Assembly (NCBI RefSeq): GCF_030646015.1
Contig: NZ_JAUSLT010000164.1
Coordinates: 32,017 to 96,016, forward strand
Reading direction: 5' to 3'
From: Bradyrhizobium sp.
GTDB taxonomy: Bacteria > Pseudomonadota > Alphaproteobacteria > Rhizobiales > Xanthobacteraceae
Length of the DNA: 64,000 nt
The notes under the pieces are model-generated. The model saw only the letters and a list, made by a program, of their open reading frames with translations, ran no database searches and was not told the DNA's origin. The position numbers and the translations under genes are program-made. The first letter of the stretch is position 1; the number at the start of each line of letters is the position of its first letter. This document shows positions 27,398 through 36,173 of the stretch, piece by piece.

Positions 27398-28687
27398 TTA
27401 TTTTGGCGCCGCGTCGAGATCGGCTTCGCTGTCGGCGTCGGCGGCGCCCTCGTTGGTATCGACGGTGACATAGACCGACATGCCGGCGCGCAGCAGGTTC
27501 TGCCTGGCGACGTTCTTTGGCACCCGGATGCGGACCGGCAGCCGCTGCACGATCTTGGTGAAATTGCCGGTGGCGTTGTCGGGCGGCAGCAGCGTGAACA
27601 CCGAGCCCGCGGCGGGCGAGATGCTGTCGACGCTGCCGGTGAACTTGCGGAAGCCGTAGGCGTCGACCTTGATCGTCACCGGCTGGCCCGGGCGGATCCG
27701 CTTGAGCTGCGTCTCCTTGAAATTGGCGTCGATGAAGACGCTGTTGAGCGGCACCAGGTTGCCGAGGCGCTGCCCGGCCTGGATGAAGTCGCCGGTGTTG
27801 ACCATGCGATTGGAGAAGGTGCCGTCGACCGGCGCGCGCACCGCGGTGAAGTCGAGGTCGCGCTGCGCCTTGGCGAGCGACGACTGCAATTCCACCAGCT
27901 GCGCGCGGGCCTCGTTCTGCTGCGCCCTGGTCACCTCGACATTGTCGCGCGCGGCATCAAAGGCGGCTTGCGCCGATTTCACCGAGGCGACGCCCTGGTC
28001 GCGGCCGGCTTCCGAGACTTCGAAGGTGGCGCGCGAGGCAAATCCCCTGGTGCTCAGCGCCTGCTGGCGCTCGAAATCCAGACCGGCCCGCTTCAGCGAC
28101 GCTTCCGCCGAGGTGAGCTGCGCCCTCGCCTGCTCGACCGCGCTTTCCATCGCGGCGACCTGACGGCCGATACGGTCGATGGTGGCCTGCTGGGTCGCGA
28201 TCTTGCTGCGCGCCGCATCCACCGCGATGCGATAATCGCCGTCGTCGATCCGGAAGATCACGTCGCCGGTGTGGACCACGGCGTTGTCGCCGGGCAGGAT
28301 GGAAGCGATGTGGCCGGACACCCGGGCGCCGAGCGTCGAGTTGTTGGCGCGCACATAGGCGTCATCGGTGGAGATGTAGAAGCGTCCGACCAGAACGTAG
28401 TGAACGGCATAGCTGGCCGCGGCGAGCGCGAGCAACGCGACTACGCCCATCAGCACCAGTTTGCGTTTGCCCGATTTCGGCGCGGCGGGATCGGCGGCGG
28501 CCGGCGCAGCGGCCGGCTTGTCGATCGCAGGGTTGGCCGGCGCTTCGGCGGAACGGCGGGCAATCGGCTCTTCGGAAGCATGGGAACGAGGCTGGTCGGC
28601 GGCAGCGGCGGAACCGTCGCGCGAACTTGCCGCCACCTCCGGCTCGGCACGAAGGATACGTGCGGCCTGGTCTCTCGCTGCGGCCAT
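27398..28687 (-). CDS. emrA: HlyD-family membrane fusion protein EmrA-like
   Basis: 429 residues. A variable proline/alanine-rich N-terminus is followed by one membrane helix (LVLMGVVALLALAAASYAVHY) and the barrel-sandwich domain VRANNSTLGARVSGHIASI. A long coiled coil covers about residues 150-275 (SKIATQQATIDRIGRQVAAME onward), and the second lipoyl half reads VRAPVDGTFSNRMVNTGDFI. It links EmrB to an outer-membrane channel. The ATG at 28687 with GGGGAGG just upstream is preferred over the GTG at 28690. Confidence 0.92.
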   Translation of the reverse strand: MAAARDQAARILRAEPEVAASSRDGSAAAADQPRSHASEEPIARRSAEAPANPAIDKPAAAPAAADPAAPKSGKRKLVLMGVVALLALAAASYAVHYVLVGRFYISTDDAYVRANNSTLGARVSGHIASILPGDNAVVHTGDVIFRIDDGDYRIAVDAARSKIATQQATIDRIGRQVAAMESAVEQARAQLTSAEASLKRAGLDFERQQALSTRGFASRATFEVSEAGRDQGVASVKSAQAAFDAARDNVEVTRAQQNEARAQLVELQSSLAKAQRDLDFTAVRAPVDGTFSNRMVNTGDFIQAGQRLGNLVPLNSVFIDANFKETQLKRIRPGQPVTIKVDAYGFRKFTGSVDSISPAAGSVFTLLPPDNATGNFTKIVQRLPVRIRVPKNVARQNLLRAGMSVYVTVDTNEGAADADSEADLDAAPK

Positions 28688-28767
28688 CACGGCCTCCCCA
28701 ACTGCAATGTCGCGACGCGGGCGCAGCCGAAAATCGGCTGTTCCGCCTCACTGGATTTTCAAATTAA

Positions 28768-28792
28768 CATTGACCGAACGGTTCGGTCAATG
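28768..28792. promoter_or_regulatory. TetR-type operator between emrAB and its divergent regulator
   Basis: A perfect 25-bp palindrome: left arm CATTGACCGAAC (28768-28779), centre G, right arm GTTCGGTCAATG (28781-28792). It sits in the AT-rich 188-bp gap between emrA and the TetR gene, placed to repress both promoters. TTGACCRAACGGTY-like sites are usual for TetR repressors of efflux operons. Confidence 0.85.
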
Positions 28793-28875
28793 CATATTAA
28801 TATCGCCCGACCCTACAATGCGGTTTCTTTCCGCGGCGTATCCAGCAGGGGAATCTTTCCGGAAAAGCTAAACCA

Positions 28876-29517
28876 ATGGTTGCAGCAAAGCCCACACCGC
28901 TCCAGCTCGTCGGCGACGAGGATTCCTCGAAGCGCCGCCAGATCGTCGACGGCGCCCGCAAGGTCTTCATGGATCTGGGCTTCGACGGCGCCAGCATGGG
29001 CGAGATCGCCCGCTCGGCCGGCGTCTCCAAGGGCACGCTGTATGTCTACTTCGCCGACAAGAGCCGGCTGTTCGAGGCCATTGTCGAGGAGGAATCGCTC
29101 GAACAGGGCAAGGTGGCGTTCAATTTCGATCCCGAACGCGATGTTGCCGCCACGCTGATGGATTTCGGCCAGGCCTATATCCAGCTGTTGTGCCGGCCGG
29201 GCGGCGGATCGGCGATCCGGACGGTGATGGCGATTGCCGAGCGGATGCCGGAGGTCGGCCGCCGCTTCTACAACAACGTGGTGGCGCTCACGATCGCCAA
29301 GCTCGGAGCCTATCTCGAGGCGCATGTGCGATCCGGCGATCTCGACATCGAGGACTGCCCGCTGGCGGCAACGCAGTTCATGCAGATGTGCCAGGCCTCG
29401 CTGTTCATGCCGTTCGTATTCCAGGCAGCCCCGGCGCCCTCAGCCGAGCGCATCGCCGAAGTGGTCGGCAGCGCGACGCGAATGTTTCTGGCGGCGTATC
29501 AGGTGAAGCGGGGCTGA
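28876..29517 (+). CDS. TetR/AcrR-family transcriptional repressor of the EmrAB-like pump
   Basis: 213 residues. The N-terminal helix-turn-helix (RRQIVDGARKVFMDLGFDGA, then MGEIARSAGVSKGTLYVYF) is canonical at about residues 20-65. The ligand-binding domain with a TetR_C-like pattern follows. It is divergent from emrAB, with a perfect palindrome in between, so autoregulation and drug-inducible repression are the likely roles. The inducer is unknown. Confidence 0.92.
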   Translation: MVAAKPTPLQLVGDEDSSKRRQIVDGARKVFMDLGFDGASMGEIARSAGVSKGTLYVYFADKSRLFEAIVEEESLEQGKVAFNFDPERDVAATLMDFGQAYIQLLCRPGGGSAIRTVMAIAERMPEVGRRFYNNVVALTIAKLGAYLEAHVRSGDLDIEDCPLAATQFMQMCQASLFMPFVFQAAPAPSAERIAEVVGSATRMFLAAYQVKRG

Positions 29518-29544
29518 GGGGGACGTTTTAGAAGACGATGCTTC

Positions 29545-29697
29545 TTCGCCCTCCCCTGGAGGGGGGGGTCGGCTCGCATCGCAAGATGCGAGACGGGGTG
29601 CGGTGAAAGTCTCTCGCCGCGAACAGTATCCGAGTTGATGGACTGTCACCCCACCCCGCTCGCTACGCGAGCGACCCTCCCCCTCCAGGGGAGGGTA
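29545..29697. repeat. Long palindromic repeat (CCCTCCCCTGGAGGGGG family)
   Basis: About 150 bp. The outer arms CCCTCCCCTGGAGGGGG and CCCCCTCCAGGGGAGGG enclose TCGCATCGCAAGATGCGA, CACCCCACCCCGCTCGC and TACGCGAGCGACC segments that pair with partners in the other half. It lies between the convergent TetR and higA genes and could act as a two-way terminator. Confidence 0.8.
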
Positions 29698-29713
29698 AGA
29701 AAAACGCGCGGCA

Positions 29714-30025
29714 TCAGGCGACTTGCAATGTCGGGATCTTCTTGATTTTTTCACCGAGCTCCTGCTGCGCCAGATGCAGGTCGTAGCGCTTTTGCAGATT
29801 GAGCCAGAGATCGGGACCGTTGCCGCACAGCTTGCCGAGCCGCAGCGCCATGCCGGGCGTGACGGGCTGCTTTTCCTTCAACAGATCATACAGCGTCTGC
29901 CGCGACACGCCGAGCAGTCCGGCGATCTCCGTCTTGGGCCGATCGAGCGCCGGCAAGATTTCCTCACGCAAAAGCTCGCCGGGATGCATCGGCGGCAAGC
30001 CTCGCTTCGGGAGCTTTCTGGTCAT
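29714..30025 (-). CDS. higA: HigA-family antitoxin (orphan)
   Basis: 103 residues of the HigA/VapI addiction-module family: MHPGELLREEILPAL opening, then the helix-turn-helix TEIAGLLGVSRQTLYDLLKE (about residues 32-51) and the GNGPDLWLNLQKRYDL segment. It would bind DNA and neutralise a HigB mRNA interferase. In this family higB normally lies directly upstream; here only a dozen codons resembling a HigB C-terminus remain, so the antitoxin looks orphaned. Confidence 0.92.
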   Translation of the reverse strand: MTRKLPKRGLPPMHPGELLREEILPALDRPKTEIAGLLGVSRQTLYDLLKEKQPVTPGMALRLGKLCGNGPDLWLNLQKRYDLHLAQQELGEKIKKIPTLQVA

Positions 30026-30035
30026 GACTCAGTCC

Positions 30036-30074
30036 TCAGTGATAGTCTTCCAGATCGACATCGACTAGTCTTGC
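30036..30074 (-). pseudogene. Possible remnant of a HigB toxin C-terminus
   Basis: The minus strand reads ARLVDVDLEDYH followed by TGA, 10 bp before the higA ATG. HigB proteins typically end in D-V-(E/D)-x-x-DYH directly before higA. Upstream of these codons the same frame loses any HigB resemblance and runs into the divergent secreted-protein gene at 30110. The call rests on a short match and context. Confidence 0.45.
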
Positions 30075-30109
30075 CGCGGACTGCCAACCCGCACCTGCGA
30101 GGTCCGCCC

Positions 30110-30415
30110 ATGAGAAACGCATTGGCTTTGATGATCGCCGCCGCTGTTGCCGCCCTTGCCGCGCCTGCCGCGCAAGCCGGTGAGCGCGGGCCGGTCCTTA
30201 TTCCGGTCATTCCGTACGAATTCGGCGTGGCTTCGCCCGGCAGGGTTGGATGGTTTCCGTATCGCTGCACTGGCGAGCCGGTCTACAATTTCTATCATGG
30301 CGCTTATTACCCGCAGTTGCCCGTAGTGCATGACGGCTTCACCTACCGGCAATATTATCGCTACACCGCCGACCGCAAGATCCCAAAAACGTACCAGTGC
30401 GCGGTCGTGGAGTAG
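30110..30415 (+). CDS. Small secreted protein, function unknown
   Basis: 101 residues. Clear signal peptide (MRNALALMIAAAVAALAAPA, cleavage near AQAG), then an aromatic-rich mature part with many tyrosines and prolines (GWFPYRCTGEPVYNFYHGAY) and two cysteines, one near each end, that could form a disulfide. No domain recognised. It starts immediately where the truncated higB remnant is lost. Periplasmic or extracellular location is inferred. Confidence 0.8.
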   Translation: MRNALALMIAAAVAALAAPAAQAGERGPVLIPVIPYEFGVASPGRVGWFPYRCTGEPVYNFYHGAYYPQLPVVHDGFTYRQYYRYTADRKIPKTYQCAVVE

Positions 30416-30577
30416 GCAGCAGGCCGCTCGGCTGCAGCAGCTCGAGGAGCACACCCTGGTGCAATGCGGTGCAACAATCGCCGCGCCGCCATGGAACAAG
30501 TGGTCCGGATCATTGTTACCCAGCGAGGACAATTTCCGAAATCATTGAACGATTTCAGGATCAGGGATGAATACGCC

Positions 30578-31060
30578 ATGCGTGTCTGGATCCTCGCCTT
30601 GTTGGCCCTGGGAATTTTCGTCGGCGCAGACGCCGCCCAGGCAGGCCTGAGCACGACCGCCCGCGACCTCACGGCCTCCGCCGATCCGGCCACCCTTGCC
30701 GACGAAGCAACCCGGGAAACCGAGGACCGGATCGGTCTCGACAAGAAGAAGCGCCGCGACGTGCAGCGCCGGCTGACCCGCCTCGGCTTCGACACCAGGG
30801 CCAACGGCAAATTCGACGAAAAGACCCGCGCCGTCATCTTGCGCTGGCAGGCGGCACGCGACTATCCCGCCACCGGCTTCCTCAACACGGCGCAACATCA
30901 GGCGCTGCTGAGCGAGTCCGCCTCAACGGCGCAGGCCAGCGTCAGCGATCGCCCGGCCCGTCGTCGCAGCGCTCGCCATCACCGCGGCGGCGGTGGCCCG
31001 ATCGCCGCGATCGGCGGCGTGGTGGGTGGCGTGGTCGGCGGCGTGTTCGGACGCCGGTGA
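30578..31060 (+). CDS. Secreted peptidoglycan-binding-domain protein
   Basis: 160 residues. Signal peptide MRVWILALLALGIFVGADAA with cleavage near AQAG. One PG_binding_1-type helix bundle follows (RRDVQRRLTRLGFDTRANGK, then FDEKTRAVILRWQAARDYPA), and the C-terminus is low-complexity Arg/His/Gly-rich (HHRGGGG and repeated GGVVGG). The ATG at 30578 with AGGGAT upstream is preferred over earlier in-frame codons. A role in binding the wall in the periplasm is inferred; the glycine-rich tail is hydrophobic enough to interact with membrane. Confidence 0.85.
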   Translation: MRVWILALLALGIFVGADAAQAGLSTTARDLTASADPATLADEATRETEDRIGLDKKKRRDVQRRLTRLGFDTRANGKFDEKTRAVILRWQAARDYPATGFLNTAQHQALLSESASTAQASVSDRPARRRSARHHRGGGGPIAAIGGVVGGVVGGVFGRR

Positions 31061-31323
31061 CGCGTCTTCCCGTCCGCGGGCTCGCATACGCGCAGCCGGA
31101 TCACCCGATATAACACGCCCGACACGCTGAAGTGATCGACGGCTTGACCGGGAAGTGCCGCGGAATCTGCGCGGACAAGCCGTTTTCGATATCGACCGCG
31201 ACCGCGATGGCTCAAATGGCTCGAAAGCGGCCATTCTGCCACTCACGCCTCTTGATACCCAGCCCTATCCCCACGCCCGCGGGCAACGACCCGCGACAGA
31301 CCGTTTGGAAAGGGTTGTGAATT

Positions 31324-32370
31324 ATGATGATCGATAATCAAAAGCTCGAGCAATTACTCGGCACCGTCGTGAACGAACTCGGCGCGGCATCCAACGCCGC
31401 GCTCGTGATCATCGGTGACAAGCTGGGGCTGTTTCGCGCGCTTGCAACCGGCGACATGACGTCAACAGCGCTTGCCGAAAAGACCGGCACGCACGAGCGC
31501 TATGTGCGCGAATGGCTGGCGTCGCAGGCAGCGTCGGGCTTCGTCAGCTATGACGCCGAGACCGGCACCTTCTCGATGAGCGCCGAACAGGCGGCCGTGT
31601 TCGCGATCGAAGACAGCCCCGTGCACATGGCCGGCGGCTTTTATTCCCTGAGCGCGATCTATTGCGACGAGCCGCGGCTCGCCGAAGCCTTCAAGAGCGG
31701 CAAGGGCGTCGGCTGGGGCGAGTATTGCAACTGCCTGTTCTGCGGCGTCGAGCGCTTCTTCCGCCCCGGCTACAAGAACCATCTGGTGGCGGACTGGCTG
31801 CCGGCGCTCGACGGCGTGGTCGCCAAGCTCGAACGCGGCGCGAGGGTGGCGGATGTCGGCTGCGGCCACGGCGTATCCACTTTGCTGATGGCGGAGGCGT
31901 TTCCGAACTCGGAATTCGTCGGCATCGACTTTCACGAAGCATCCGTCGCGCATGCCACCAGGCACGCCAGCGCCTTGCGCAACGTGCGCTTCGAAACCGC
32001 GCGGGCGCAGGATTTCCGGGGCTCCGGTTATGATCTCGTGACCATCTTCGACGCGCTTCACGACATGGGCGACCCGGTCGGAGCCGTCGCTCATATCCGC
32101 GACAGCCTGAACGCTGACGGCACCCTGATGCTGGTGGAGCCGATGGCCGGTGACCGGCTGGAGGACAACCTCAATCCGGTCGGGCGGGCCTTTTATGCGT
32201 CGTCCGCCAACATCTGCGTGCCGACATCGCTCAACCAGGAAGTCGGCGCCGCGCTTGGCGCACAGGCCGGCGAGAAAAGGCTGAGCGAGGTGATCCGCCA
32301 GGGCGGTTTCGGCCGGGTGAGAAAGGCCGTGGCGACCCCGTTCAACATGGTTCTCGAAGCGCGCGTTTAA
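31324..32370 (+). CDS. SAM-dependent class I methyltransferase with N-terminal winged-helix domain
   Basis: 348 residues. A winged-helix dimerisation domain (residues about 20-95: LGLFRALATGDMTSTALAEK, then THERYVREWLASQAASGFV) precedes a class I methyltransferase. The SAM-binding motif is VADVGCGHGVSTLLMA near residue 178, followed by FVGIDFHEASV and FDALHDMGDP. The architecture matches the Rv2258c-like family, whose substrates are unknown. AAAGGG precedes the start. It stands alone with a hairpin terminator downstream. Confidence 0.9.
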   Translation: MMIDNQKLEQLLGTVVNELGAASNAALVIIGDKLGLFRALATGDMTSTALAEKTGTHERYVREWLASQAASGFVSYDAETGTFSMSAEQAAVFAIEDSPVHMAGGFYSLSAIYCDEPRLAEAFKSGKGVGWGEYCNCLFCGVERFFRPGYKNHLVADWLPALDGVVAKLERGARVADVGCGHGVSTLLMAEAFPNSEFVGIDFHEASVAHATRHASALRNVRFETARAQDFRGSGYDLVTIFDALHDMGDPVGAVAHIRDSLNADGTLMLVEPMAGDRLEDNLNPVGRAFYASSANICVPTSLNQEVGAALGAQAGEKRLSEVIRQGGFGRVRKAVATPFNMVLEARV

Positions 32371-32380
32371 TCCCAACCCC

Positions 32381-32406
32381 GGGGCCGGCTGGGGAGAGCC
32401 GGCCCC
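32381..32406 (+). terminator. Hairpin after the methyltransferase gene
   Basis: A perfect 10-bp GC stem (GGGGCCGGCT with AGCCGGCCCC) and a 6-nt loop, 11 bp after the stop. Only a weak T-content follows, so termination efficiency is uncertain. Confidence 0.6.
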
Positions 32407-32633
32407 TCATTGATGTTGATGCCATGATCATTCATTTCATTCATTGCCATGCCGACACATTGCGCACCGGATCGCTGCTGTTCCTTGTGGGCCTGCGCGC
32501 CCGTTGGGTGCGGATCCGCAACACATTGTGGTCCCGGATCAACCGCCACTTTGCGCGTCGCCTGCGTCAGCGCACCGCGTATTTCCGCTTGCTCCAGGGC
32601 CGGGCTGCCGGCCACGGGACATCATCGAGGGCG

Positions 32634-35279
32634 CTAAAGCCCCTTGGTGGAGGAAACGCGCGGTGAAGGCCCGGCCGGCGGCCGGGCCAGCGAATGGTTC
32701 AGGGATCTGCCGACGATCCGCAGCATCGCACTCGCGCGCCTGGCGCTGTGCTCGAGCAGCCAGCGCCCGAACGCGGGCGGCGACAGCGCCGGGGCGTAGA
32801 GGAATCCCTGAATCACATCGCATCCGAGTTCCGCCAGCCAGTTTCGCTGCCCCTCGGTTTCGACGCCTTCGGCGACGACGGTGAGTTGCAGGCTCTGGCC
32901 GACGCGAACCACGGCGGTAACGATCGCCCGCGCGCTGGGGTCGCTCTCGACGTCGTGCATGAAGCTGCGGTCGATCTTCAACTCGCGAATCGGCAAGTGC
33001 GCCAAGCGGCTGAGGCTCGAATAGCCGGTGCCGAAATCGTCCAGTGACAGCCCGACTCCGAGTTCGCGCAGGGTATTCATGGTCTCGATCGCGACCGAGC
33101 GCTCGTTCAGGAACAAGCTCTCGGTAATCTCGAGCACGAGCGCTTTCGGCGGCAGACCATGCTCGGCGAGGATTCCGGCGACCACCGACGCCAGGTTCGG
33201 GTTCTGGAAACTGATCGGCGACAGGTTGACCGACACGCAGGGAATATCCAGCCCGGCCTCGCGCCACTCCGCCATTTGCCGGCAGGCCTCACGCATCGCC
33301 CACAGGCCGATCTGCTCGATCAATCCGCACTCTTCGGCCAGCGGGATGAACTTTGAGGGCGAGACCTCGCCGAGCACCGGGTCGTGCCAGCGCGCCAGCG
33401 CCTCCACGCCATGGATGGCGCCATCATTGGTCCGGATCTGCGGCTGATAGTGCAGTTTCAGGGTATCGCTTGCGATCGCGCTGCGCAGCGCCGCGCTGTG
33501 GGCCAGCCGCTGCTCGGCGAGCCGGTCCATGTCGGCGCTGAAGAAGCGATAGGTGGCACGGCCCGCCCGCTTGGCCTTGTACATAGCCGCGTCGGCCTGC
33601 TGGATCAGCGTATCGATGTCGCTCGCGTTATCGGGATAGATGCTGATGCCCATGCTGGCGGACATCGACACCTGCCGGGTGCCGATCCGAAGCGGCAGCA
33701 GCAAGGCTTCGGTGACGCGCGACGCGACCGTCGAGGCTTCAGCCGCGTCACGGTTCGGCAACACGATCACGAATTCGTCGCCGCCCAGGCGCCCGAGCAT
33801 GTCGCCCGGCTGGATCTGCGCGCGCAGGCGCTGGGCAAACTCGACCAGCAATTCATCGCCGGCGGAGTGTCCGAGCGTATCGTTGACGTCCTTGAAATTA
33901 TCGACATCGAGGAACGCCAGCGCGACGTGTCGTCCGGCGGGGCAGGCCACGGTCGCTTCCGAGATCAAATCGCGCAGGCGGGCGCGGTTCGGCAGACCGG
34001 TCAGCGTATCGTAATAAGCGAGCCGCACGATCTGGGCCCGTGCTTCCTTGCGCTCGATCGCCAGCGCGCCGAGAGACACGCAGGCGTCGACAATGCGCTG
34101 ATGCCAGCGGCTGGGCGGGCGGCACTCCCTGAAATAGAAGGCGAAGGTTCCGATCACCCGGCCGTCCTTACCCTTGATGGGCGTGGACCAGCAGGCGCGC
34201 AAGCCGACCTCCAGCGGACGCTTCTTGAACGGCTGCCAGCGCGGGTCGGTGTCGAGATCCGTAGCCAGCACCGGCTCGCCGTGGAACGCCGAGGATCCGC
34301 ACGAGCCGATATCCGGGCCGATCGCGACGCCCTCCAGCGCCCGGGAATAGTCTTCGGGCAGGCTGGGGCCGCCCAGCGGATGAATCAGGCCATCGGCGTC
34401 GATGTGGAGCAGCGAGGACACGACATCGGGCGCGATTTCCTCGACACGCCGGCAAAGCCGGTCGGCGATATCGGTAATGTCGAGTTCATCGGCCAGCGCG
34501 CTCATGATCAACTGCTGCAGCGACCGCAGCTGCTTGGTCTCGCTGATATCGCTCAGAAGAGCGATCATTTGCCTGACCCGCCCGCGCCCGTCGCGGAACG
34601 CCTTGACGTTGGCGGAAATCCAGATCTCGTCGCCATTCCTGTCGTAGACGAGGATTTCCTCCTCGCCGCCGTTTTCCTCGCCGATCCAGTGCCGCAACTT
34701 TGCCAGCGTCCTGCGGTCGGTATGGCGGCCCACCATCAACTCGCTCGCCCGCCGCCCCTGCGCTTCCTCGAGCGAGTAGCCGAACAGGGCCGTAAACGCG
34801 GCGTTGATATAGATGATCCGCAGTTCGGGATCGGTGACGACCACTGCGCGGTTCGTCCTGTCGGCGACGGCATGGAGCAGCGCCGCCCTCTCGCGTCGTT
34901 CGACCTCCGCGGTGATGTCCCGGACGAATGCGATGGTGCGTTCCCGGCCGCCGATCTCGACCCGCGACAACGACAGCGCGGCGCGAAGCCGGCTGCCGTC
35001 CTTGCGCGTGATCCTGATCTCGGCCGGGATGGCGTGGTCGCTGATCGCCTGACCCGAGGCCGGCGTCGCAAGATCATGCAGCTCCTTGAGTCCGAGGCGG
35101 CTCACATGACCACCGAGCACTTCGGCGCGATCCAGCCCCCAGATCAGCTCGGCCGCCGCATTGAAATAGCTGACCTGAAGATCGCCATCGATGATCACCA
35201 CGGCATCGTTCGCCCGCTCGAGCGCGGCGAGCAGGAAATCCGGAGTTTCGACCAAGGGGTATTCGCGTGCGTTCATCAT
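32634..35279 (-). CDS. PAS-PAS-GAF-GGDEF-EAL sensor protein (cyclic-di-GMP turnover, DosP-like architecture)
   Basis: 881 residues, no membrane helix. Two PAS domains (about 15-125 and 140-255) and a GAF domain (about 270-420) precede a diguanylate cyclase domain with an intact G499-G-D-E-F site. A phosphodiesterase domain follows with E626-A-L, LDDFGTGYSSL and EGVETEGQ intact. Both catalytic sites look functional, so net activity cannot be told from sequence. The order is that of E. coli DosP, but heme binding cannot be claimed. The double ATG at 35279/35276 is preferred; a longer start adds an unlikely N-terminus. It sits alone on the minus strand. Confidence 0.9.
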   Translation of the reverse strand: MMNAREYPLVETPDFLLAALERANDAVVIIDGDLQVSYFNAAAELIWGLDRAEVLGGHVSRLGLKELHDLATPASGQAISDHAIPAEIRITRKDGSRLRAALSLSRVEIGGRERTIAFVRDITAEVERRERAALLHAVADRTNRAVVVTDPELRIIYINAAFTALFGYSLEEAQGRRASELMVGRHTDRRTLAKLRHWIGEENGGEEEILVYDRNGDEIWISANVKAFRDGRGRVRQMIALLSDISETKQLRSLQQLIMSALADELDITDIADRLCRRVEEIAPDVVSSLLHIDADGLIHPLGGPSLPEDYSRALEGVAIGPDIGSCGSSAFHGEPVLATDLDTDPRWQPFKKRPLEVGLRACWSTPIKGKDGRVIGTFAFYFRECRPPSRWHQRIVDACVSLGALAIERKEARAQIVRLAYYDTLTGLPNRARLRDLISEATVACPAGRHVALAFLDVDNFKDVNDTLGHSAGDELLVEFAQRLRAQIQPGDMLGRLGGDEFVIVLPNRDAAEASTVASRVTEALLLPLRIGTRQVSMSASMGISIYPDNASDIDTLIQQADAAMYKAKRAGRATYRFFSADMDRLAEQRLAHSAALRSAIASDTLKLHYQPQIRTNDGAIHGVEALARWHDPVLGEVSPSKFIPLAEECGLIEQIGLWAMREACRQMAEWREAGLDIPCVSVNLSPISFQNPNLASVVAGILAEHGLPPKALVLEITESLFLNERSVAIETMNTLRELGVGLSLDDFGTGYSSLSRLAHLPIRELKIDRSFMHDVESDPSARAIVTAVVRVGQSLQLTVVAEGVETEGQRNWLAELGCDVIQGFLYAPALSPPAFGRWLLEHSARRASAMLRIVGRSLNHSLARPPAGPSPRVSSTKGL

Positions 35280-35491
35280 CCAACCCTGATGCCGTCTTGC
35301 CCATCGAGGCCTCAAGCCCGGCGGAGAGGCGCCCATTTGTGAAAAGCGTATGGGCCTCGAGGTGTTGAAATGGTTGTTCGAGCAAGTTCCGCATGGCGGA
35401 AAGAGATCGTGCTTAAGAATTGGTTTACCGGAACCGGTCATGTCGATCACGAGGCCGTCGTGCGCCTGATCACCCAGCGAGCCGATGCGCC

Positions 35492-35524
35492 GTCAGCGGC
35501 GAGATTTGCCTCCCAGCCGCTGAC
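35492..35524 (-). terminator. Hairpin downstream of the dsbA-like gene
   Basis: A perfect 9-bp stem (GTCAGCGGC with GCCGCTGAC), 14 bp past the dsbA-like stop codon, with no T-run. It probably marks the end of the ldt-scsB-dsbA transcript. Confidence 0.45.
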
Positions 35525-35537
35525 TTTCCGCAAAGCT

Positions 35538-36173
35538 CTACTTCTTCTTGCGCGTTGCCGCCCGTGCATCGGCGATGGCCTGTTTGAAGCCAGCGGCATC
35601 CAGAACCCCAGGCACTCTGAATGTCCCGATAATGAAGGCAGGCGCCCCTTGAAAGCCGAAAGCCTCGGCTTGCTCATTATTGCGGGCCAACAGTGCCTCT
35701 ATTGCCGGCTTGTGGGTTTCCATGTCCCTGGTCGCGCGATCGACATCGATACCGGCCTCTCCAAGCAGCTTTCGAACGACGTCTTCGCTCAGCTTCATGC
35801 TGGCCCCGATCAGTGCCGCGTGAGCCTCGTGGTACTTGTCCTGGTATTTGGCCGCGAGAACCATCCTGGCCGCATACTGCGAGGCTCCGCCGAAGATCGG
35901 CCAGTCCTTCATCACGATGCGCAGCTTGCCGTCCTCGCGGGCGAGCTTGACCAGTTCGGGGGCGACCTTCTTGCAGTAGGGACACTGATAATCGAAGTAT
36001 TCAACGATGGTGATGTCGCCCTGGGGATTTCCGATGGAGGGGACATCGGGATCACGAAGCACGCTTTCCCTGAAGGCGTCCGCGCTCTCTCCCCGAACTC
36101 CCGGCACAAAACCGATGGTCGCTCCCAGCGACAGCGTGAATGCGGCGACGGCGGCGATGATGGATTTCTTCAT
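35538..36173 (-). CDS. DsbA/ScsC-like periplasmic thiol-disulfide oxidoreductase
   Basis: 211 residues. Signal peptide (MKKSIIAAVAAFTLSLGATI, cleavage near VRGES). Thioredoxin fold with inserted helical domain, active site C64-P-Y-C67 in EYFDYQCPYCKKV, and the cis-proline region GAPAFIIG. It oxidises, reduces or isomerises protein disulfides in the periplasm. Coupling to the ScsB/DsbD-like reductase encoded just upstream (4-bp overlap) suggests it is kept reduced by that partner, as ScsC is by ScsB; this is inference. Confidence 0.92.
   Translation of the reverse strand: MKKSIIAAVAAFTLSLGATIGFVPGVRGESADAFRESVLRDPDVPSIGNPQGDITIVEYFDYQCPYCKKVAPELVKLAREDGKLRIVMKDWPIFGGASQYAARMVLAAKYQDKYHEAHAALIGASMKLSEDVVRKLLGEAGIDVDRATRDMETHKPAIEALLARNNEQAEAFGFQGAPAFIIGTFRVPGVLDAAGFKQAIADARAATRKKK

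Noticed and set aside
32424..32666. An 80-codon plus-strand frame after the methyltransferase gene
   Set aside because: It overlaps the end of the GGDEF-EAL gene, has no ribosome site and shows no recognisable feature beyond Arg-rich sequence.
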